Shown here: piece after piece, positions 57,200-64,000 of the stretch | Layout of the letters: each line of letters starts with the position of its first letter | Position numbering within the stretch: position 1 is the first letter of the stretch | NCBI RefSeq assembly: GCF_001663155.1 | Contig: NZ_CP015963.1 | Span: forward strand, 1,202,001-1,266,000 | DNA: 64,000 bases | Direction of reading: 5' to 3' | Origin: Altererythrobacter ishigakiensis | Lineage (GTDB): Bacteria > Pseudomonadota > Alphaproteobacteria > Sphingomonadales > Sphingomonadaceae | The notes under the pieces: generated by a model | What the model was told of the DNA's origin: nothing | Databases searched by the model: none | What the model saw: the letters and a program-made list of their open reading frames with translations, nothing else | Translations under genes and position numbers: made by a program

Positions 57200-58780
57200 C
57201 TAAGGCTGATCCTGAGTACTTAATGGTGCCACGGGCGCGTTCTCTCGCGGGGCGCAGCTATAGACCAGCCGCTCGTTCGGGCGGTTTGGCAGCAGTGAGA
57301 TCACGCTTTGCTGCTGCTCTCCCAGCACATTTGCTGCATCGCTGATACTGCAGGTTGGTGCTTCATACTGCGCACGGACATCGCGGGCCTGCGCCATATC
57401 ATTGCGGCCGAGCAGATAGCGCTCGCTCAGGAATGTACGTGTGTCGGGGTCATAGCGATTGACCGACACGACTTCTTCGTCGTCTGGAACAAGCACGCGG
57501 GTCCATTCGCCGGCGTTGAGGCCATATTGCGTGCGCGTGTTGACGCATCCATCAGCGGCCCAGTCAAATTCAACATCATCGGTGCGCGCGCCAGTTACTC
57601 GACTGCGCTCTGGGACCAAAGTGCAAATCATCGTGCCTTCGCGCGCATTGGATGCAGTCTGCGGAGCATCACCATCACCGCCTTGATTGAGCGCAGTCTC
57701 CACCCGGCGATCAATCTCGTCGATACCCGGGCGGCTGATCCACAGAATAATCGCGCCCAGCAGCGAAACACCTGCTATCGCTGCAGCGAAAACAAAACGT
57801 CGCTCCATGCCTTCCTTGCCGCGCGAATTGACCGCGACATAGCCTGCCGCAATGGCAATCATCAGTAAGATCAGAGCCGCTGCCATCGCATTCTCACGCT
57901 CGCTTTGAACGGAAAGCTGCGCTTCCAATTGTGCGCGGTTGCGGCGATCGCGCAGTTCGGCTTCGCGCGCCTCAATACGTTCCCGCGCCTCCGCGCGTTG
58001 CTGTTCGATACGTGCTCGCTCGGATGCTTCGACCTCATCGATGCTGCGACACGGCAGCGCGTTGACGCTCGGTTCGATATCGTTTTCGCGAAGGAACGGC
58101 AGCAGTTCACGGATCGATACTGCGAAATAGAACTCGGCATCGGATCCATCGGAGTCCGCGCCGAAGCTGTTTACGCCCATGACCCGCCCGCAGCCATCTA
58201 GCAATGGCCCGCCAGAATTACCGCGCGCAATGGGTGCGGTGTGCAAGATCGTATCGAACTGACGGCTGGGCCGCGCGCCAGATAGAAACCCGCGGCTCTT
58301 GACCGGCGGCTGAGCGCGGAAGATATCGCCAATATCCAGTCCCTGCGCACGATCAACATTCATCGGATAGCCGACAGCAGAGACTTCACCCATATCGCCC
58401 ACCAGACTGCCGGAAATCGTTAGCGGTGGCAGGCGCATGGCGTTGTCAATTATCTCGATCAGCGCCAAATCGTTGCGCGGACTGACGGAAACGGCGCGTG
58501 CGTAGGCAGCTTCGTCGCCCTCTGAAGGGACCACGCCGATGCGCAATGTGTCATCCTGCAGAGCTTCGCGGATCACATGCGCATTGGTCACTATTTGCGT
58601 AGGAGAGACTGCAAATCCCGAGCCGTGGCTGACCGGATAAACTTCCCGACCATCGCTGCCGACGATTACTACGCGCACAACGCCGCGTGCCGCCGCATCA
58701 ATGTCAGCACTATCGGCCAAAGCGGCATGCGGCGTGACAAGTGCCAAAAGTGTGGCAAAAAGAGTGATTATCCGACCCAT
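57200..58780 (-). CDS. Membrane-anchored trypsin-like serine protease with coiled coil
   Basis: A 526-residue protein with a signal peptide (cleavage near ALA-DS, residue 22), an S1-type protease domain with triad His68 (TNAHVI), Asp104 (RNDLALI) and Ser189 (GNSGGP), a charged coiled coil at about 265-320 (ASERARIEQQRAEARERIEA), two transmembrane helices (about 320-340 and 352-370), and a C-terminal domain with four cysteines. PDZ domains, usual in HtrA, are missing. The start is set at 58780 because the signal peptide follows it; a much longer open frame upstream runs opposite to the ada start and is not credible. Confidence 0.83.
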   Translation of the reverse strand: MGRIITLFATLLALVTPHAALADSADIDAAARGVVRVVIVGSDGREVYPVSHGSGFAVSPTQIVTNAHVIREALQDDTLRIGVVPSEGDEAAYARAVSVSPRNDLALIEIIDNAMRLPPLTISGSLVGDMGEVSAVGYPMNVDRAQGLDIGDIFRAQPPVKSRGFLSGARPSRQFDTILHTAPIARGNSGGPLLDGCGRVMGVNSFGADSDGSDAEFYFAVSIRELLPFLRENDIEPSVNALPCRSIDEVEASERARIEQQRAEARERIEAREAELRDRRNRAQLEAQLSVQSERENAMAAALILLMIAIAAGYVAVNSRGKEGMERRFVFAAAIAGVSLLGAIILWISRPGIDEIDRRVETALNQGGDGDAPQTASNAREGTMICTLVPERSRVTGARTDDVEFDWAADGCVNTRTQYGLNAGEWTRVLVPDDEEVVSVNRYDPDTRTFLSERYLLGRNDMAQARDVRAQYEAPTCSISDAANVLGEQQQSVISLLPNRPNERLVYSCAPRENAPVAPLSTQDQP

Positions 58781-58861
58781 GGCGAAGCTATTTGACGCGG
58801 TGTCGCTTTGATCGCAAGCTTCGGGATGCAGTGAGTGGCGCATTACCCTAATAAACTGAAC

Positions 58862-59899
58862 ATGAGCGATGAACTGATCCCTAGCGAAACCGCATGGTCC
58901 GCCGTGAAGCGGCGTGACCGTAGCTATGATGGCCGCTTTGTTACCGGCGTACTGACAACCGGCATCTATTGCCGGCCCAGCTGTGCGGCGCGCCACCCGG
59001 ATCGCAAGAACGTGCGCTTCTTTGCGACCGGTGCGGAGGCGAGGGAGGCAGGTCTGCGCGCATGCAAGCGGTGCATGCCTGACGATGTAGGCCGCGATGA
59101 AGCAGCTGTTCTGGCCGCGATTGAAGAGATCAAGGCTGCGGAAGGCAGGCCAACGCTGGATGAGCTCGCAGCCATTACCGACTACTCGCCAACCCATTTC
59201 CAACGGGTGTTCAAGCGCGCCACCGGTCTTTCGCCGGCAGCCTATGCACGTGCGCTTCGCGAAGAACGGGCGAAGGATGCGCTGAAGGGCGCAGCTAGGG
59301 TGAGCGATGCAATCTATGATGCGGGGTATGAATCGCCCAGCCGATTTTATGACGGAGTGGAAGGCAAGATGGGCATGACAGCCAGCGACTGGAAGAACGG
59401 CGGCGCTGGGCGTGTGATCCATTGGTCTATTATTGAGACTTCGATTGCGCCGATGCTTGTTGCCGCAACCGATAGGGGAGTGTGCTGCCTTTCATTCAAC
59501 GAAGGTGAGGACGAGTTGCGCGCGCGTTTTCCTAACGCGGAACTCGCCCAAGGCAGCCCGGCATTTCGCGAACTGTTTGAACAAGTAGCCGCTGCCGTGG
59601 AGGACCCGTCGCTCGACAATTCGCACATTCCTTTGGATGTGAAAGGCACGGCGTTCCAGCAACGTTGCTGGCAAGCATTGCGCCAGATACCGGCTGGCGA
59701 AACGCGTAGTTATGGCGAGCAGGCAGCAATGCTGGGCAATCCCAAGGCGAGCCGCGCGGTCGGCAGCGCAAACGGCGCCAACAATATTGCCGTGCTGATC
59801 CCGTGTCACCGCGTTGTTCCGGCATCAGGCGGCGTGGGCGGCTATGCCTATGGACCCGAAATAAAGGCCGAACTGCTGAAGCGTGAGTGCAATGATTGA
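58862..59899 (+). CDS. ada: Bifunctional adaptive-response protein Ada
   Basis: Repairs alkyl DNA damage and activates its own regulon once methylated. The 345-residue product has the N-terminal zinc domain with Cys37, Cys41, Cys68 and Cys71 (GIYCRPSC, ACKRCMPDD), the AraC-type helix-turn-helix (YSPTHFQRVFKRATGLSPAAYARA), and the C-terminal O6-methylguanine transferase with the acceptor Cys in LIPCHRVV. The ATG at 58862 begins the conserved region; a GTG nine codons upstream is possible. No alkB follows. Confidence 0.95.
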   Translation: MSDELIPSETAWSAVKRRDRSYDGRFVTGVLTTGIYCRPSCAARHPDRKNVRFFATGAEAREAGLRACKRCMPDDVGRDEAAVLAAIEEIKAAEGRPTLDELAAITDYSPTHFQRVFKRATGLSPAAYARALREERAKDALKGAARVSDAIYDAGYESPSRFYDGVEGKMGMTASDWKNGGAGRVIHWSIIETSIAPMLVAATDRGVCCLSFNEGEDELRARFPNAELAQGSPAFRELFEQVAAAVEDPSLDNSHIPLDVKGTAFQQRCWQALRQIPAGETRSYGEQAAMLGNPKASRAVGSANGANNIAVLIPCHRVVPASGGVGGYAYGPEIKAELLKRECND

Positions 59900-59964
59900 A
59901 ACCTTTTGGCGGTTTGCTCCGTTGGCGATGTAAGAGAGTTTTTTGAAACAACGGAGCCAGGATT

Positions 59965-60861
59965 ATGTGCGATGAAGAAAAGATCACCCGCTGGGCTCGC
60001 GAAGGGCTGACGCGACGCGAGTTTGGTGTGCTTGGCGCCACTGCGGTGGCCGCAGCCTGCGCTCCGAGTGATGGGATGGCTCAAGATCAGGTCGAGACGG
60101 TTTCTTCGCCGGGATTTCCCGCGTGGACCGAGCAGGAGGTCAGCTTCGCGACCGATGACGGCACAATGGATGGCTGGTTTGTTGCGCCCACGTCTGGCCC
60201 TGCGCCTGCGGTGATTATCTGGCCGGATATCGCAGGCCTTAGAGATAGCAAGAAGGCTATGGCCCGGCGGTTGGCTGACCGCGGATACACAGCGTTGGTG
60301 GTGAACCAGTATTACCGCGACACGCCTGCCCCTATTTGGCAGGATTTCGCCGACTTCGCGGGGAATGGTGGCTGGGGACGCGCCCGTGAAATGCGCGGCA
60401 AGCTGGACGCAGATGCAATCATGCGCGATGCAACCGCTGCCGTGGCTTTTCTCGACAGCCGTGCGGAAGTCGATAGCGAACGCGGCATTGGAACGCAGGG
60501 CTATTGCATGGGCGGCCCCTTCACAATGTGGAGCGCCGCTGCTGTCCCGTCTCGCATAAAGGCTGCCGCCAGTTTTCACGGCGGCGGGCTGGTGCGGGAG
60601 GACAACCCGAAGAGCCCGCACAGACTGTTTGGCCAGATGGACGCCAGCCTGCTTGTCGCGATTGCGCAGGATGACGATACTGAAGCGCCGGACGAAAAAA
60701 ACACGCTGCGCAAGGCAGCTGCAGCCGTCGGCCGGGATGCAACGGTTGAAGTCTTTGCCGGTGATCACGGCTGGTGTGTGCCCGATAGCCCCGCCTATGC
60801 CGAAGCAGAAGCGGAACGCGCCTGGGCTGCATTGCTCAAGCTATACGAGGGCGCTCTATAA
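59965..60861 (+). CDS. Dienelactone hydrolase-family protein with Tat-type signal
   Basis: A 298-residue alpha/beta hydrolase of the dienelactone hydrolase family. The nucleophile elbow is GYCMGG (Cys near residue 180) and a catalytic His lies in AGDHGW; the acidic residue is in the region QDDDTEAPDE. An N-terminal twin-arginine motif TRREF (16-20) and Cys32 in AAAC suggest Tat export, perhaps as a lipoprotein. AGCCAGGATT before the ATG gives a fair ribosome site. The substrate is unknown. It follows ada by 65 bp on the same strand. Confidence 0.87.
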   Translation: MCDEEKITRWAREGLTRREFGVLGATAVAAACAPSDGMAQDQVETVSSPGFPAWTEQEVSFATDDGTMDGWFVAPTSGPAPAVIIWPDIAGLRDSKKAMARRLADRGYTALVVNQYYRDTPAPIWQDFADFAGNGGWGRAREMRGKLDADAIMRDATAAVAFLDSRAEVDSERGIGTQGYCMGGPFTMWSAAAVPSRIKAAASFHGGGLVREDNPKSPHRLFGQMDASLLVAIAQDDDTEAPDEKNTLRKAAAAVGRDATVEVFAGDHGWCVPDSPAYAEAEAERAWAALLKLYEGAL

Positions 60862-60917
60862 GCCCGCGCCTTCGTACGGTTCGGAGTCGACGGGAGTCTC
60901 GCCGTTCTTTCTGCGCG

Positions 60918-61487
60918 CTATTCCGCGTCAGCCAGCCTAACCATGACGTGGGCAAAGGGTGTGTCTTTCCACATGACATAGACCGGATCGGCAATTTCGC
61001 TGGACATACCCGCATAAGAGGCCGGATCGGGCAGGATCAGCATCAAATGCGGTCCGTCCTTGATCCACATATTGTCCTCGGTCGGCTCGGTTGCAGCCGG
61101 GTCCAGATTGCTCACGCCTGGAGCATCGCCTTCGCCCGCCAGCATGTAAGAGATGCCCATCTTGCCAGTCGGAAATTCTCCGCCTGACTGCATTGCTCCC
61201 AGTGCTTCCATCCAGACTGCATCATTGCACATCGGGCCCATGCCGGGCGTCTCTGCAATACATGTCCAGCCGTTTGTGCCTTCGCGTAAAACATTACCCT
61301 CTGCGTCGAGGATCGTCGCACCATCGGTCACGTCGCTTGGCCCGGCGGAAAGAGCACTCGCAATTGAAGCGTCATCGCCTTCCAAGGCAGTTGCTTCGTC
61401 GGCGGGAGCCTCTGTGTCATTGGCACCCCCGCATGCGGCCAACGCGCTCAATGCCGTCACGGTGAGCGCGGTCGTCAAAATTCTCAT
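60918..61487 (-). CDS. Lipoprotein of unknown function
   Basis: A 189-residue exported lipoprotein with lipobox LAAC (Cys19) and an acidic linker. The body includes TILDAEGNVLREGTNGWTC, two cysteines (TCIAETPGMGPMC), and a C-terminal GPHLMLILPDPASYAG and PFAHVMVRL. No family is recognised with certainty. GGGAGGC upstream decides the ATG at 61487. It converges with the dienelactone hydrolase gene. Confidence 0.78.
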   Translation of the reverse strand: MRILTTALTVTALSALAACGGANDTEAPADEATALEGDDASIASALSAGPSDVTDGATILDAEGNVLREGTNGWTCIAETPGMGPMCNDAVWMEALGAMQSGGEFPTGKMGISYMLAGEGDAPGVSNLDPAATEPTEDNMWIKDGPHLMLILPDPASYAGMSSEIADPVYVMWKDTPFAHVMVRLADAE

Positions 61488-61569
61488 GGTTAGCCTCCCA
61501 ATTCGTTTGCACGACCCCAACTGACCGATACGCCTCAGCCTGCGTGAGTGCAAATCAAGGAGGGCTTGG

Positions 61570-62202
61570 TTAATCCAGCTTCGGCGGCATCCCGGGCTCA
61601 CATTTGGCCATAGCGCGCTGATACGCGTCGCGTGCGCCGATCCGCTGTAGATAGGCCTTCAGGTTGGGCTTGTCGTCGATGCTCATCCCGTTGAACGCGC
61701 GGCTGGTGGTTAGCTGGAACACCATCATGATGTCTGCCGTGGTCAGGGATGAGCCGCCTAAATAGTCGGCCTCGCCAAGTCGATGCTCGATCTGTGCCCA
61801 TGCATTGGTCACGCGTTTGGCCAGCGGCGGCGGCATTTCCGCGCCAACAGCGCCAACCGCGATCTGCATCATGCCGTTGGTCATGAATGTCGCATTGGCA
61901 AAGTGGAACCAATAAAGGTGATCGGCGAAGTCCGGATGGTCGGGGCCGGGCACCAGATCAGTGTCCGGCGCATATTTCCCGACAATATACTCCACGATCG
62001 CGCCGCTTTCGCCCAGCACAAGGTCACCATCCTCGATAACCGGGGCGATTTCCATCGGATGGATCGCCTTCAGCTCCGGCGGAGCGAGCCGTGTCTCCGG
62101 ATCACGGTTATAGAGCTTCAGATCATATTCGAGCCCCAGCTCCTCACACAGCCAGACGATGCGTTCGGATTGCGAAATTCGCAGGTGGTGGACGGTCAGC
62201 AT
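61570..62202 (-). CDS. Glutathione S-transferase
   Basis: A 210-residue cytosolic GST. The thioredoxin-like N-terminal domain has ISQSERIVWLCEELGLEYDL with a Ser as likely catalytic residue near residue 9-11, EIAPVIEDGDLVLGESGAIVEYI with the cis-Pro and ESxAI glutathione site, then an all-helical domain. The acceptor is not readable. It follows the photolyase gene by 15 bp on the same strand. Confidence 0.9.
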   Translation of the reverse strand: MLTVHHLRISQSERIVWLCEELGLEYDLKLYNRDPETRLAPPELKAIHPMEIAPVIEDGDLVLGESGAIVEYIVGKYAPDTDLVPGPDHPDFADHLYWFHFANATFMTNGMMQIAVGAVGAEMPPPLAKRVTNAWAQIEHRLGEADYLGGSSLTTADIMMVFQLTTSRAFNGMSIDDKPNLKAYLQRIGARDAYQRAMAKCEPGMPPKLD

Positions 62203-62217
62203 GTCGTGATGGCTCCC

Positions 62218-63795
62218 TTAATCTTCGTTTCGCGCCCAGCCTTTGCTGGCGGGCTGCAGAGAGTCGAGAAAAATCTCTGCGCTATCAAGATATTCGCGCT
62301 GTTTTTCCTCGCCCATCCGATCCCAGGTTGAATAGATCCGCCCGATGCGGTGGTTGCTTTCGAGCCGGTCGCGATTGCGGTCAATGAAATGCCAATAGAG
62401 CGGGTTGAAGGGGCAGGCGCCGTCGCCGGTCTTCTTCGACATCGAATAGCGGCATTCCTTGCAGTAATCGGACATCTTGTTGATGTAGTTTCCGCTCGCC
62501 GCATAGGGCTTTGTCGCGAGCTTACCGCCGTCCGCATACAGGATCATGCCGACCACATTGGGCATCTCGACCCAGTCATAGGCATCGGCATAGACGGCGA
62601 GATACCAGTCCTGCACATCGCGGGGCTTGATGCCTGCCAGCAGAGCGAAATTTCCGAGCACCATCAATCGCTGAATATGGTGTGCGTGCGCGTTCTGATG
62701 AGTGGAGCGAATGCAATCCGCCATGCAGCGCATGTCCGTTTCGCCAGTCCAGTAGAACTCGGGCAGCGGGCGGTTCGCACCCAGCTCATTCGCGGTCTCG
62801 AGTTTCGGCATAAAATGCCAGTAGAACCCGCGAATATACTCGCGCCAGCCGATGATTTGGCGGATGAATCCTTCGACTGAATTGAGTGGCGCTTTGCCGT
62901 CTTCGTATGCCTGCTGTGCACGCCGGCACAGTTCCAGCGGATCGAGCAGGCCCAAATTGATGCTGGTCGACAGCATCGAATGGTAGAGGTCATCAGAGCC
63001 GTGCACTATCGCGTCCTGATAGGGGCCGAACTTCTCGATCCGGTCAGCGAAGAAGGCATCGGCGGCTTCTTCGGCCTGCGCGCGCGTAACTGGCCATTCG
63101 AAACGCTCTAGCGATCCAAAGTGATCGCCGAACCGGCTTTCGACCAATTCGATCACTTCGCGGGTGATATCGTCGGGCTCGAATTTCGGCCGCTCGGGCG
63201 GGTCCATCCCATCTTTGGGAGGCTCACGGTTTTCCTTGTCGAGGTTCCATTCGCCGCCGACAGGTTTGCCGTCACCGCGCATCAAAAGCCCGGTTTTCCT
63301 GCGCATCTCGCGATAGAAGTACTCCATCGTCAGATGCTTGCGGCCCTCGGCCCATTCTTCGAATTCGGCATGCGAGCAAAGGAAACGGTCGTCGGGCAGA
63401 ACTTCGACTTCACAGGCAAACTTGTCGGGCCATTCGTCCTGCATTTGGCGCACACGCCATTCGCTCGCTTCGACAACATGGATTGCGCGCGGTTCGTGAC
63501 GCTCCACGGCGCGCGCAACTTCCCCGGTGAAGCTGCTTGAGTTTTCTTGGTCCGTCAGTTTGACGTAGTCCACCGTCCAACCGTCGTCGCTAAGCTCGGC
63601 GGCGAAATGGCGCATTGCGGAGAATATCAACGCGATCTTTTGCTTGTGATGTTTGACGTAGGTAGCCTCGTCCCGAACTTCCACCATCAGGATAACGGTT
63701 TTGTCCTTCGCCCGCCCGCGCAGACTAGCCAGATCACGCGTCAGCTGATCGCCAAGAAGGGGGACTAGGATAGGGCCGGCGCGGTCATTGGGCAT
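62218..63795 (-). CDS. Iron-sulfur bacterial cryptochrome/(6-4) photolyase (PhrB/FeS-BCP family)
   Basis: A 525-residue FAD enzyme of the FeS-BCP group, which repairs (6-4) photoproducts or senses light. It starts ILVPLLGDQLTRDLASL, typical of the group, and has cysteines for a 4Fe-4S cluster: DMRCMADC near residue 355 and YCKECRYSMSKKTGDGACPF near 441-460. The flavin-binding and lesion region NAHAHHIQRLMVLGNFALL is conserved. It precedes the GST gene and may be cotranscribed with it; priA lies upstream on the same strand. Confidence 0.92.
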   Translation of the reverse strand: MPNDRAGPILVPLLGDQLTRDLASLRGRAKDKTVILMVEVRDEATYVKHHKQKIALIFSAMRHFAAELSDDGWTVDYVKLTDQENSSSFTGEVARAVERHEPRAIHVVEASEWRVRQMQDEWPDKFACEVEVLPDDRFLCSHAEFEEWAEGRKHLTMEYFYREMRRKTGLLMRGDGKPVGGEWNLDKENREPPKDGMDPPERPKFEPDDITREVIELVESRFGDHFGSLERFEWPVTRAQAEEAADAFFADRIEKFGPYQDAIVHGSDDLYHSMLSTSINLGLLDPLELCRRAQQAYEDGKAPLNSVEGFIRQIIGWREYIRGFYWHFMPKLETANELGANRPLPEFYWTGETDMRCMADCIRSTHQNAHAHHIQRLMVLGNFALLAGIKPRDVQDWYLAVYADAYDWVEMPNVVGMILYADGGKLATKPYAASGNYINKMSDYCKECRYSMSKKTGDGACPFNPLYWHFIDRNRDRLESNHRIGRIYSTWDRMGEEKQREYLDSAEIFLDSLQPASKGWARNED

Positions 63796-63828
63796 GCTTC
63801 ACCAATGAGCGAGGGCAAGTTTGGTGCC

Positions 63829-64000
63829 TCAAACGAAACTATAGGGGTCAATATCGATACCAATGCGCACGCCGGGCGGAAAATCCTGCGCGGCGATCCA
63901 CTCCGTGATGACCTTTTGCAGGTTCGCGCTGCGCCGCGCGTTGACTAGGAAGCGATAACGGTATCGCCCGCGCAGCATCGCAAGTGGGGCAGGGGCGGGC
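63829..64000 (-). CDS. priA: Primosomal protein N' (PriA), C-terminal end only
   Basis: The last 56 codons before the TGA at 63829-63831 encode PLAMLRGRYRYRFLVNARRS, followed by a helix and IGIDIDPYSFV at the end, which is the characteristic PriA C-terminus. The rest lies beyond the right edge. PriA is the 3'-5' helicase that restarts stalled forks. Confidence 0.85.
   Translation of the reverse strand, partial: PAPAPLAMLRGRYRYRFLVNARRSANLQKVITEWIAAQDFPPGVRIGIDIDPYSFV

Noticed and set aside
58781..59422. N-terminal extension of the trypsin-like protease by 214 codons
   Set aside because: It runs antisense to the start of ada, has no export or protease motif, and the signal peptide begins at 58780.

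Overview
The window is a contiguous piece of a chromosome from an alphaproteobacterium, most likely a sphingomonad of the Erythrobacteraceae type. The evidence is the circularly permuted two-piece tmRNA with tag ANDNEALAVAA, the lptD-surA-pdxA-rsmA and atpHAGDC gene orders, a DUF1153/SciP-type protein, a DnaA-related Hda-like protein next to purMN, a large TonB-dependent receptor, and moderately high GC. Coding density is very high. I see no insertion sequence, prophage, CRISPR array, rRNA or tRNA gene, and no clearly broken gene. Only the two edge genes, putP on the left and priA on the right, are cut by the window.

Layout. 1-3.4 kb: truncated Na+/proline symporter and the TypA/BipA GTPase. 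3.5-6.7 kb: TonB-dependent receptor, preceded by a long-range perfect inverted repeat, then an RDD membrane protein. 6.7-10.7 kb: YbbA/YbbP-type ABC transporter, divergent from a TesA-like SGNH lipoprotein. 10.7-12.7 kb: recF, then a small operon of two related ~40-residue membrane peptides and a PspC-domain protein behind a near-consensus sigma-54 promoter. 12.7-17.6 kb: SDR, NUDIX hydrolase, a LemA/TPM/TPM group, mscL and a CPBP protease. 17.6-18.1 kb: ssrA followed by two covarying hairpins of unknown role. 18.1-21.2 kb: small lipoprotein, parallel beta-helix lipoprotein and diheme cytochrome c lipoprotein. 21.2-27 kb: arginine succinyltransferase-pathway operon (M20 hydrolase-astA-astB) divergent from malate synthase G. 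27-33.2 kb: PilZ protein and the rsmA-pdxA-surA-lptD outer-membrane biogenesis operon. 33.3-36.8 kb: leucyl aminopeptidase, DUF2256, holC, ndk, and an MddA/NnrU-type methyltransferase.

36.8-42.8 kb: sulfotransferase-purN-purM on one strand; on the other an unknown membrane-anchored protein, the Hda-like protein, serine acetyltransferase and DUF2794. 42.8-46.1 kb: two membrane proteins, an MFE-2-like SDR and phosphoglycolate phosphatase. 46.2-49.1 kb: glmU, mini HNH protein, DUF1153 protein and a SOUL haem-binding protein. 49.1-56.1 kb: S9 prolyl-oligopeptidase-type enzyme and the F1-ATPase operon with a truncated epsilon subunit. 56.3-64 kb: TauD/TfdA dioxygenase, membrane-anchored trypsin-like protease, Ada, dienelactone hydrolase, lipoprotein, GST, FeS-type photolyase and the priA tail.

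Most of this is ordinary core genome. The strongest candidates for something new are (1) the sigma-54-driven operon of paired micro-membrane-proteins plus PspC at 11.86-12.69 kb, which looks like a minimal envelope-stress module; (2) the duplicated hairpin downstream of ssrA, whose stems covary while loop and tail stay fixed; (3) an M20 peptidase translationally fused to astA/astB that may replace AstE; and (4) the beta-helix/diheme-cytochrome lipoprotein pair of unknown function. All functional statements come from reading the sequence and general family knowledge; no searches were run.
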